A DNA stretch of 64,000 bases from Asticcacaulis sp. MM231 (GTDB taxonomy: Bacteria; Pseudomonadota; Alphaproteobacteria; Caulobacterales; Caulobacteraceae), in the NCBI RefSeq assembly GCF_964186625.1, contig NZ_OZ075108.1, positions 2,758,501 to 2,822,500 of the forward strand, read 5' to 3'. Position 1 is the first letter of the stretch. Each line of letters begins with the position of its first letter. Made by a program: the position numbers and the translations under genes. The notes beneath the pieces were generated by a model. That model was given only the letters and a program-made list of their open reading frames with translations. It searched no databases and was not told the origin of the DNA. Below, one piece after another: positions 9,010 through 15,937 of this stretch.

Positions 9010-9801
9010 CTAGGCGGTTATTTCTTCAAAACTGGCAAGCGGATTACGCGCCTTGCCCTGTTCGACGACAGAGACTAGAGCGGCTTTCAGCTCGTTTACG
9101 GCAGCATCGACGCGCTCGGCATCCTGGCCGCGCACCACAAGCTGGGTGCCGAATGCGCCATCAAGCGACAGGCCGTAAGGATAGCTGCCGAGCGACAGAT
9201 CGGTATAGCGCCCGTTGATCTCACGCAGCGCATCGGCGGCCGAGCTTTCCCCGACATAGGACAGCTTGATGGTGCGTGACAGGACCGTATTGCCGGTGCG
9301 CAGGCGATGCACAACGTCTTCCAGCATGGCTTCCATGATCTTGGGCACGCCGGCCATGACGAACACATTGCCGATCTGGAAACCGGGCGCCGCCGACACC
9401 GGGTTGCTGATCAGTTCGGCGCCATGCGGAATGCGCGCCATGCGGCGGCTGTTGTCGTTGAGCGCCCAGCCCATTTTGAGCGCGCGATCGGTCAGCGCCT
9501 TGAGCGCCGCGGGATGTTCGCTGATATCGACGCCAAACGCCTTGGCCATGCAGTCGGCTGTGATATCGTCGTGTGTGGGGCCGATGCCGCCGGTGGTGAA
9601 GACGTACTCATAGGTGTTGCGCAGGGCATTGACCGTGCTGACCACCTGGGCCTCATCATCGCGGATCATCCGCACTTCCAGAAGATCGATGCCCAGGGCG
9701 CCCAGGAATTTGGCGATTGTGTTGACGTTTGAGTCGATGGTACGCCCCGACAGGATTTCGTCGCCAATAACGATGATGGCGGCTGTGGGATTGTTCGGCA
9801 T
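9010..9801 (-). CDS. CinA-like molybdopterin-binding-domain protein
   Basis: 263 residues from ATG 9801. The MoCF/CinA fold is plain: AAIIVIGDEILSGRTIDSN at the start, then FTTGGIGPTHDDITADCMAK, the nucleotide-binding turn of this superfamily, and NVFVMAGVPKIMEAML. It has only the N-terminal CinA module; the C-terminal nicotinamide-nucleotide amidohydrolase domain is absent. Stand-alone versions are common in alphaproteobacteria and are annotated as competence/damage-inducible or ADP-ribose pyrophosphatase-like proteins; the role is uncertain. A GTG at 9810 is in frame, but GGAG lies 8 nt before the ATG, which decides the start. The ATG overlaps the divergent sfsA start. Confidence 0.82.
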   Translation of the reverse strand: MPNNPTAAIIVIGDEILSGRTIDSNVNTIAKFLGALGIDLLEVRMIRDDEAQVVSTVNALRNTYEYVFTTGGIGPTHDDITADCMAKAFGVDISEHPAALKALTDRALKMGWALNDNSRRMARIPHGAELISNPVSAAPGFQIGNVFVMAGVPKIMEAMLEDVVHRLRTGNTVLSRTIKLSYVGESSAADALREINGRYTDLSLGSYPYGLSLDGAFGTQLVVRGQDAERVDAAVNELKAALVSVVEQGKARNPLASFEEITA

Positions 9802-10531
9802 GGATGACACTCCGGTGGCAGATAATCAGCTTATACGCATGAGCGGCCTCATCAGAGGGCGGCTTGTGATGCGATACAAGCAATTCTTTGTGGATATCGA
9901 ACTCGATACCGGCGAAATCATTACAGCACACTGCCCCAATCCCGGCAAGATGCTAGGCCTGCTTAACGCCGGCACGCCCGCCCTGGTAACGCAGCTCAAT
10001 GATCCGAAGAAGAAGCTGCAATATCGCCTGGAGGCTTTGAGCGAGAATGGTGTCTGGGTCGGCGTCAATACGCAGTGGCCCAATCGGGCGATTTACAAGG
10101 CCATAGCCGCACAAAGGTTGCCAGAGCTTACGGGCTATACGGCTCTGCAGCCGGAGAAAAAATACGGCCACAACTCCCGCATCGATATCTATGCCAGCGG
10201 CCATTCGTTCCTGCCTGACGCCTATATCGAGATCAAGAATGTCCACCTGTCGCGCCGCGCCGGTCACGCCGAATTTCCCGATTGTGTGACGGAACGCGGC
10301 GCCAAGCATCTCTATGACCTGATCGACATTGTGCAGACCGGCTATCGCGCCGTTGTCGTCTTCTGCGTCCAGCGCGAGGATTGCACCACCTTCAATATTG
10401 CCCGCGATTGCGATCAGGCTTTCGGACGCGCCTATGACGCCGCGCGCAGTGCCGGCGTTGAGTTCATCGCTGTGGGGTTTGCTTTTTCGGAAGACGGCCT
10501 GCGCTTTGAGAAAGCACTTAAAGTGCTTTAG
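9800..10531 (+). CDS. sfsA: SfsA-family protein (sugar fermentation stimulation protein)
   Basis: 243 residues from ATG 9800. The SfsA fold is recognised by GRLVMRYKQFFVDIEL, the ITAHCPNPGKMLGL segment, the nuclease-like VDIY/IEIKNV region (RIDIYASGHSFLPDAYIEIK) and FPDCVTERGAKHLYDL. E. coli SfsA binds DNA non-specifically and affects maltose genes; the PD-(D/E)xK-like core suggests a nuclease ancestry, and the exact function is open. An ATG at 9839 starts closer to where most family members begin and would separate the gene from its divergent neighbour; neither has a strong ribosome site. The stop codon overlaps that of the convergent CheZ-like gene. Confidence 0.82.
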   Translation: MDDTPVADNQLIRMSGLIRGRLVMRYKQFFVDIELDTGEIITAHCPNPGKMLGLLNAGTPALVTQLNDPKKKLQYRLEALSENGVWVGVNTQWPNRAIYKAIAAQRLPELTGYTALQPEKKYGHNSRIDIYASGHSFLPDAYIEIKNVHLSRRAGHAEFPDCVTERGAKHLYDLIDIVQTGYRAVVVFCVQREDCTTFNIARDCDQAFGRAYDAARSAGVEFIAVGFAFSEDGLRFEKALKVL

Positions 10532-11136
10532 TCGAACAGAGCGTCGATAGCGCTCTGATCGGTTTCGGGGCCACCAATTGCTGGACCATTGAGCAACAGG
10601 TCGCGGCGGCGGATCTCTTCCGCCGTCAACGCGTGCTCAGCCGATTCGCCTATGCCCAGGGTTTGCGACAGCCCGTTCAGCCGCTCCTCGACCTGCTTCA
10701 GCACCTTGATGATCTTGCTGACGCGCTGGCCGGTGATATCCTGAAAGGCACAGGATTCGAACATCTTCATCACTTCGTCGTCGATCGCCGCCTTGAGGTC
10801 GGGATCGCCGGCGTTCATGCCCATGATGGTTTCGGCCGAGGTCATGATAGCGTTCGTGGCAACCTCGGTGTCGCGCGTGATGGCCTCCAGCTCCGCGTCG
10901 GCAGAGGGCAGCCCTTTTTCCGATATTTCATGCGGGCGCAAATCGCGCAGCTCGGCCCGGGCCTTTTCGAGAAAACCGGCGATCACGCGAAATTCCGCCG
11001 TGCGCTGGGCATCAAGCTTGCTGAAAAAATCACGCGTCTGCGTCACAACCCCTTGCGATTGCCGCATCAGGTCGAGCAAACGACTATCCAGCGCCGCGTT
11101 AACGGTCGTGGGATCGGACGGGCTGGTCGCGTTCAT
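10528..11136 (-). CDS. CheZ-like chemotaxis phosphatase
   Basis: 202 residues, mostly helical. The segment FQDITGQRVSKIIKVLKQ carries the Asp133 and Gln137 that correspond to the catalytic pair of CheZ (FQDLTGQ in E. coli). The extreme C-terminus, SAIDALFD, resembles the CheY-binding tail of CheZ. It should dephosphorylate a CheY-type response regulator in the cytoplasm. The upstream neighbour on the same strand is a single-domain response regulator, a plausible substrate. The start is placed at ATG 11136; a longer frame to 11277 would overlap that neighbour. No chemoreceptor or CheA gene is nearby. Confidence 0.8.
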   Translation of the reverse strand: MNATSPSDPTTVNAALDSRLLDLMRQSQGVVTQTRDFFSKLDAQRTAEFRVIAGFLEKARAELRDLRPHEISEKGLPSADAELEAITRDTEVATNAIMTSAETIMGMNAGDPDLKAAIDDEVMKMFESCAFQDITGQRVSKIIKVLKQVEERLNGLSQTLGIGESAEHALTAEEIRRRDLLLNGPAIGGPETDQSAIDALFD

Positions 11137-11194
11137 ATCTGTCTTCAGGTTGTCAGCAACGTCAGGCAAGCTACCCTTGGTGCCGTGATGTGGG

Positions 11195-11614
11195 TCAGGA
11201 TGCAACGGCCTGTTTGGAGGCGTCGATGTGACTCCAATAGGTATCGACATCGCCACAAATCTGCTTGACGTCATCAAAATAGAAAGGCTTTGGCAGCAGG
11301 AAGTTGACGCGGGCGCGACGGGCCTTGTTGAGGGATTCGGCGCTGGCGTCGGGGTTATCGAGCTGGCCAGCCGTCATGATCGCCACCGGCACATGCGGCG
11401 CCAGATCGCGGTAACCTTGCAGGTCATCAAGCGTATTATGGCTTTCAACAAAGACATCGAGCAACAACAGGTCGAAGGCGCCAACCTTCAACTGTTCCTG
11501 TGCTTCATCGGATGTGACCACACAGGTTGTTTCATAACCTACGCGCTGAAACATCTTACTGATAATCGTCGCCTGGGTGCGACTGTCTTCAAGAATCAAT
11601 ACATGGCGGGACAC
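11195..11614 (-). CDS. single-domain (CheY-like) response regulator
   Basis: 139 residues: one receiver domain and no output domain. The acidic pair is in ILEDS (E9, D10), the phospho-accepting Asp is D53 in LLLLDVF, the Thr is in AIMTAGQ and the conserved Lys is in LLPKPF. The start is GTG 11614, which has GGAG 6 nt upstream and places the first beta-strand right after the N-terminus; a GTG at 11626 lacks such a site. It lies 58 nt upstream of the CheZ-like gene on the same strand, suggesting a regulator-phosphatase pair. Confidence 0.85.
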   Translation of the reverse strand: MSRHVLILEDSRTQATIISKMFQRVGYETTCVVTSDEAQEQLKVGAFDLLLLDVFVESHNTLDDLQGYRDLAPHVPVAIMTAGQLDNPDASAESLNKARRARVNFLLPKPFYFDDVKQICGDVDTYWSHIDASKQAVAS

Positions 11615-11672
11615 GCGGCGCTCCACTACTTCGTCAATTGTGACATACTGTCGGCTATTATCATGATTATGT

Positions 11673-11916
11673 GTGATTATTAGGTTAACTGCAGGGTTCC
11701 GTTTCGACGCAAAATGCGCTAGCCCCCGTCACACGGCCCCTGCTTCCTTTTTGACCGCTCATAAGCCGCTCAACTCGCCGGCCCACGTCCTGATCGCCAG
11801 CCTGATCGACACGAGCATCGGCTTCTTCGATTTTTACGTCTACGCCACGGCGGCGATGCTGATTTTTCCGACCGCTTTCTTTCCGTCCAGCGACCCGACC
11901 GGCGTGCGCTATACTA
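11673..11916 (+). pseudogene. MFS (metabolite:H+ symporter type) transporter relic, 5' piece
   Basis: The frame reads NSPAHVLIASLIDTSIGFF then DFYVYATAAMLIFPTAFF, the hallmark first membrane segment of MHS-family proton symporters. It continues SSDPTGVRYTS and is then broken by the IS630 element. Removing both insertion sequences and one duplicated target joins this frame to the piece at 14487-14581. The join jumps from TM1 straight to the VRYTxxSLxFN motif, which normally lies far downstream, so the gene had already lost its middle. The original start is unclear. Confidence 0.75.
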
Positions 11917-13050
11917 GTGTTGCGGAATCAACGGATGGATTCCCTTGATCTTGCAAATATGCGAGTCTGTGTCGATGGACATGGACAAAAGGCTGTTGCT
12001 GTCGCCTGAGGCTCGGGTGCGGTTGGAAGGTTGGGTGGCGGACCGGAACACGCCGCAGAAGCTTGTTTGGCGTGCGCGGATCGTGCTGATGTGGGCGGAC
12101 GCGGCGAGTTTGGCGTCGATTGTGCGGACGCTGGGCAAGACCAAGAAGACGGCCTACCGCTGGCGCGATCGTTATCTTGAGCAGGGTGTCGATGGGCTTG
12201 GGCGCGACGCGACCCGGCCTGGCCGTAAGACGCCGTTGAGCGCCGAAGTCATTGCGCGTGTGGTCGAGATGACGCTGCGACAGAAGCCACCGGCTGCCAC
12301 GCAATGGAGCGCGCGCACGCTTGCCAAGGCGGTGGGTCTGAGCCACACCAGCGTACAGCGCATTTGGAGCGCGCATGGGCTCAAGCCCCATTTGACCAAG
12401 ACGTTCAAACTGTCGAACGACAAGCAGTTCGTCGAGAAGGTGACGGACGTCGTCGGTCTCTATCTTGATCCGCCGGACCGGGCACTGGTGTTCTCGGTCG
12501 ATGAGAAGTCACAGATCCAGGCGCTGGACCGCACCCAACCGGGCCTGCCAATGAAGAAGGGGCGGGCGGGAACGATGACCCACGACTATAAGCGGCATGG
12601 CACGACGACACTGTTCGCCGCCCTCGATGTCGCCACCGGCAGGGTGATCGGCGAATGCATGAAACGTCATCGGCACCAGGAATGGCTCAAATTCCTTCGA
12701 CTCATCGACCGCAGCACGCCCAAGGGCTTCGACCTGCACCTGATCGCCGACAACTATGCCACCCATAAGCATCCGGCGGTCAAAGCATGGCTGGCCAAAC
12801 ATCCTCGCTTCCACATGCATTTCACCCCCACTTCGGCGTCCTGGCTCAATCAGGTCGAACGCTTTTTCGGCTTGATAACAGGCGATCGCATCCGCTGCGG
12901 CGTGTTCAAGAGTGTCGCCGAACTCGAAGGCGCAATTCAAGACTATCTCGATCATCACAACGCCGATCCAAAGCCCTTCGTTTGGACCAAATCCGCTACA
13001 GACATTCTTGAAAAGGTCGCCAGGGGGCGACAGGCGTTAAGTCACAACAC
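11917..13050 (+). mobile_element. IS630-family insertion sequence (1134 bp)
   Basis: The ends are GTGTTGCGGAA on the left and, reversed, GTGTTGTGACT on the right, a short imperfect inverted repeat. TA flanks both sides (11915-11916 and 13051-13052), the target duplication expected of IS630/Tc1-type elements. The element encodes one transposase. Its right-hand TA lies inside the CTAG that borders the next insertion sequence. Confidence 0.88.
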
Positions 13051-13081
13051 TAGCACTACTTTGGCAGAAAATGAATTTTGA
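11975..13081 (+). CDS. IS630-family transposase
   Basis: About 368 residues from ATG 11975. An N-terminal helix-turn-helix region (ASIVRTLGKTKKTAYRWRDR) is followed by a second DNA-binding helix pair and a DDE catalytic domain: FSVDEKSQ (first Asp), HLIADNYATHKH (second Asp) and SWLNQVERFFG (Glu). The three acidic residues are intact, so the enzyme could be active. The frame has no stop before the right end of the element at 13050; it runs about ten codons into the neighbouring IS701 element and stops at 13081, so its tail depends on the insertion site. The start is uncertain; no strong ribosome site is seen. Confidence 0.88.
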   Translation: MDMDKRLLLSPEARVRLEGWVADRNTPQKLVWRARIVLMWADAASLASIVRTLGKTKKTAYRWRDRYLEQGVDGLGRDATRPGRKTPLSAEVIARVVEMTLRQKPPAATQWSARTLAKAVGLSHTSVQRIWSAHGLKPHLTKTFKLSNDKQFVEKVTDVVGLYLDPPDRALVFSVDEKSQIQALDRTQPGLPMKKGRAGTMTHDYKRHGTTTLFAALDVATGRVIGECMKRHRHQEWLKFLRLIDRSTPKGFDLHLIADNYATHKHPAVKAWLAKHPRFHMHFTPTSASWLNQVERFFGLITGDRIRCGVFKSVAELEGAIQDYLDHHNADPKPFVWTKSATDILEKVARGRQALSHNTSTTLAENEF

Positions 13082-14486
13082 GGATTCCCCCGGCTGACAT
13101 TGCGTGATTCATAGAGAGCCAGCTTTAAGGAGACTGGCGATGTCGGAACATTGGCGCGTAGATTTGGAAGATTGGTTGACGCCCTTCCTGGTGGCCTTGC
13201 GGCATAAGACCCGGATGCGGCTGTGCCCTGCCTATATTGCAGGCCTGATTGGCCCGGGTGACCGCAAGAGTGTCCAGCCGATGGCCGCCCGCGATGGCGA
13301 GTTTGGCTATGACCAACTCCATCATTTTGTCTCTGACGGCGTTTGGGAAAGTGGACCGCTTGAAGCCGTTCTCCTGAAGGAGGCCGACCGTCTGGTGGGG
13401 GATGATGCCGGTTATCTTGTCATCGATGACACGGCGCTGCCGAAAAAGGGCAGCCATTCGGTTGGCGTGGCGGCGCAATATGCTTCCTCGCTTGGCAAGA
13501 CGTCCAACTGCCAGTCGCTTGTTTCGGTGACGCTGGCATCGCGCGAAGTGCCTGTGATGGTGGGCCTGCGCCTGTTCTTGCCCGAGAGTTGGACGAATGA
13601 TGTCGCGCGGATGAACCGGGCTCGGGTCCCGCAAGAATGCCAGGTTGCCCTGACAAAGCCGGAGATCGCCATTGAGGAAATTGATCGTGTTATAGCCTCT
13701 GGGGCCCGGTTCGGGTGCGTGCTGGCCGATGCTGGCTATGGGTCAAGCGGGCCGTTCCGCGAGGCCCTGAGCAAGCGCGACCTGTTGTGGGCCGTCGGCA
13801 TATCACGGCGTCAGAATGTGTATCAGGCAGACGTCGGCCTAATCTTCCCGGAAGCGGCAACCGGAAGGCGGCGCAAATACCATGTCCCTGACGATGTTGC
13901 TGTCTCTGCCGAAAAGATGTTGGCTGATGGGAAATGGAAGAAAGTAAGTTGGCGGCGCGGAACCAAAGGCAAGCTGAACTGCCAGTTTGCCGCTTGCCGC
14001 GTTCGGGTCGCAGATGGCCACAGGCATCGTATGAGCGACGGTCGTGTCCAAGCCATGCCTGGCGAGGAGGAGGTCTGGCTGGTCGGGGAAAGGCGTTCAA
14101 CCGGAGAACAGAAATACTACCTGTCAAACCTGCCTGCCGACGCCCCCCTCAAGATGCTAGCCGCGGCTATCAAGGCAAGGTGGATCTGCGAACAGGCACA
14201 TCAGCAACTCAAGGAAGAGCTTGGGCTTGATCACTTCGAAGGCAGGTCATGGACCGGTTTGCACCGACATTGTCTAATGGCGATGATCGCTTTTGCATTT
14301 CTCCAATCCCGCCGCCTCAAAGCAGCGGGACGAAAAAAAAAGAGTTGGGGGGCCACCGCCTCAGCCGACAATGCCCGCCATCCGCCAGGCCATTCTCGAC
14401 CTCTTCATGCGACCGCCACCAAGGCGCTGTCCCCACTGTGACAAACGCCTCGCCGAGCCCGCCAAGAATAATATGCCAAAGTAGTG
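13054..14486 (+). mobile_element. IS701-family insertion sequence (1433 bp)
   Basis: Perfect 13-bp terminal inverted repeats, CACTACTTTGGCA at 13054-13066 and TGCCAAAGTAGTG at 14474-14486. CTAG stands on both sides (13050-13053 and 14487-14490), matching the 4-bp YTAR duplication known for IS701-type elements. The left CTAG is shared with the end of the IS630 element. Confidence 0.9.
13140..14441 (+). CDS. IS701-family transposase, C-terminus frameshifted
   Basis: Starts at ATG 13140 behind AAGGAGACTGGCG. Typical IS701 features are LVIDDTALPKKGSHSVGVA (first catalytic Asp), VLADAGYGSSGPF (second Asp) and RWICEQAHQQLKEELGLDHF (Glu). At 14333-14341 a run of nine A shifts the reading frame: the open frame goes on to 14441 with an unrelated tail. 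The +1 frame instead reads PAIRQAILDLFMRPPPRRC PHC and stops at 14484, just inside the right inverted repeat, which looks like the true C-terminus. One A fewer would restore it. This is either an inactivating indel, slippage expression, or a sequence error. Confidence 0.85.
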   Translation: MSEHWRVDLEDWLTPFLVALRHKTRMRLCPAYIAGLIGPGDRKSVQPMAARDGEFGYDQLHHFVSDGVWESGPLEAVLLKEADRLVGDDAGYLVIDDTALPKKGSHSVGVAAQYASSLGKTSNCQSLVSVTLASREVPVMVGLRLFLPESWTNDVARMNRARVPQECQVALTKPEIAIEEIDRVIASGARFGCVLADAGYGSSGPFREALSKRDLLWAVGISRRQNVYQADVGLIFPEAATGRRRKYHVPDDVAVSAEKMLADGKWKKVSWRRGTKGKLNCQFAACRVRVADGHRHRMSDGRVQAMPGEEEVWLVGERRSTGEQKYYLSNLPADAPLKMLAAAIKARWICEQAHQQLKEELGLDHFEGRSWTGLHRHCLMAMIAFAFLQSRRLKAAGRKKKSWGATASADNARHPPGHSRPLHATATKALSPL

Positions 14487-14581
14487 CTAGCACCTCGCTC
14501 ACCTTCAATTTCGCCGGGATTTTCGGCGCCGCCCTGATCCCCCTGGCCTGTATCTTCGCGTCCGGTAAGGACGAGGTCTAG
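14487..14581 (+). pseudogene. MFS transporter relic, 3' piece
   Basis: Directly after the IS701 right end the frame reads TSLTFNFAGIFGAALIP, the TM10 region of MHS-family symporters, then LACIFASGKDEV and a stop. The usual last membrane segments between these two stretches are missing, a second internal loss. It continues the frame of the 5' piece at 11673-11916 once the insertion sequences are removed. Confidence 0.75.
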
Positions 14582-14589
14582 GTCTGTTT

Positions 14590-15324
14590 TCAGGCCGGGG
14601 GCGGATAGATGCCGTGCAGCACCGCATCGAAATGGTTTTCGATATGGCGGGTGCAGGAGCACGACAGCGCGCGCAGGGCGTGCTCATCCTTGATCACCAA
14701 AGTGCCGCGCCGTGAGGCGATGATGCCGTCACGGCGCATGTCGCCGATAACCCGGCTGATGAAGGTGCGCCCGACGCCCAGCATATTGGCCAATTGCTCC
14801 TGCGTCATAGGGAATTCTCTTTCGCCAGTGCGCGCCAGACCAGCCAGGATCAGCTTGGCAACGCGCTGCCGGATCGTGTGGGTGGCGTTGCAGGCCGAGG
14901 TCTGGAACACCTGCGCCAGAAGGCAATCAGAATAGCGCGCGAACCAGTGGCGCAGACTTAAGGATTCGATCTTGAGCTGCTCCAGCGCCGAGGTTTTGAT
15001 GCGCAGGAAAAGCCCCGGTATGCGCACCACCGTCGTCGAATAGGCCGGCACATGACCGTTGGACACGATGCCGCCAATCGCGCCTTCACGGCCGACATAG
15101 CCGACATCGATGGCATCTCCGCTCTCGTCGCTCAGCCAAAAGGCCGCCAGCGCGCCGCCACAGGGAAACCATGTGTCCAGAACATCCTCGCCGGCACGAA
15201 TGAGCACATCATCAGCCTTTGTTTCCAGCGCCAGCATATGCGGCTCCAGCCGGATGCGATCCTCTTCCCGGAGAACCGACAGGAGCGCGTTTTGGGCCAG
15301 TTGGGCTTTGGTTGGTGCGGGCAT
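14590..15324 (-). CDS. Crp/Fnr-family transcriptional regulator
   Basis: 244 residues from ATG 15324. A cyclic-nucleotide-binding-like sensor domain (residues about 20-140) precedes a winged helix with the Crp motif QEQLANMLGVGRTFISRVIG (helix-turn-helix, about residues 170-195). There is no N-terminal Cys cluster, so it is not a classical Fnr iron-sulphur sensor; the ligand is unknown. A Cys pair near the end (LSCSCTRH) is notable. The frame is open to 15459, but family alignment supports the shorter start; no good ribosome site precedes it. It is divergent from a response-regulator gene. Confidence 0.82.
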   Translation of the reverse strand: MPAPTKAQLAQNALLSVLREEDRIRLEPHMLALETKADDVLIRAGEDVLDTWFPCGGALAAFWLSDESGDAIDVGYVGREGAIGGIVSNGHVPAYSTTVVRIPGLFLRIKTSALEQLKIESLSLRHWFARYSDCLLAQVFQTSACNATHTIRQRVAKLILAGLARTGEREFPMTQEQLANMLGVGRTFISRVIGDMRRDGIIASRRGTLVIKDEHALRALSCSCTRHIENHFDAVLHGIYPPPA

Positions 15325-15383
15325 TATTAATCCGGCAATGTGACTAGGAGTGTGCACTAGTGAACAGACTGCGGTCACGTAAA

Positions 15384-15400
15384 GTGTTACTCGTGAACAC
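15384..15400. promoter_or_regulatory. dyad in the crp-type/response-regulator intergenic region
   Basis: GTGTTACTCGTGAACAC is a near-perfect 17-nt dyad with arms GTGTT and AACAC, lying 60 nt upstream of the Crp/Fnr gene and 127 nt upstream of the divergent response regulator. It could be an operator for the adjacent regulator; this is inference from position and symmetry only. Confidence 0.3.
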
Positions 15401-15526
15401 AACGCCCTGCCACGCATACGACGGTCTTCAGGTTTAGGATCAGGTGCATAAGGCATCAATGTGCCCCGGATAGCGCTCCATAAAAATGACGTGTCTTTTT
15501 ATGCTGCTGAAATATAAGGAATTCCC

Positions 15527-15937
15527 GTGACCTCCACTGACACCAGCGCGCCTGCCGGCGCCTTGCGCATCCTGATCGTGGAGGACAATCATGCCGCCGC
15601 GCAAGCCACCGGCCTGATGATCGAAGCCATGGGGCATGACTACCTGATCGCTCACACACCGGGACAGGCGTTGATGACGGCTGAGGCCTACGCACCGGAT
15701 GTCGCCCTGATCGATATCGAACTGCCCGGCATGAGCGGCTTTGATCTGTGCCGCGAACTGCGCGCTTTGCCGGACTTGCAAAAAACGCTCTGCATCGCCC
15801 AGACGGGCTGGCAACATGACGATTACCGGCACCGCGCCGATAGCGCCGGTTTTCATCATTTCCTGCTCAAGCCGGTTTACTTTGACGTCCTGAACGCCCG
15901 CCTCACTGAGATTGCTGCCGAACGTCCTACTTCTTAG
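15527..15937 (+). CDS. single-domain response regulator
   Basis: 136 residues consisting of one receiver domain: ILIVEDNHAAAQ (acidic pair), VALIDIELPGMSGFDLC (phospho-accepting Asp), CIAQTGW (Thr) and FLLKPVYFD (Lys). There is no output domain, so it must act by protein contact or phosphotransfer, like DivK, CpdR or CheY. No histidine kinase is adjacent. The start is GTG with AAGGAATTCCC before it. Its end overlaps the convergent M3 peptidase gene by 11 nt. Confidence 0.85.
   Translation: MTSTDTSAPAGALRILIVEDNHAAAQATGLMIEAMGHDYLIAHTPGQALMTAEAYAPDVALIDIELPGMSGFDLCRELRALPDLQKTLCIAQTGWQHDDYRHRADSAGFHHFLLKPVYFDVLNARLTEIAAERPTS

Noticed and set aside
7442..9013. Long open frame on the plus strand opposite the M28 peptidase
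   Set aside because: It mirrors the codon structure of a clearly recognised gene; the translation has no family features.
11673..15324. Genomic island or prophage around the two insertion sequences
   Set aside because: No integrase, attachment site, tRNA junction or phage gene; the flanking genes are ordinary chromosomal ones.
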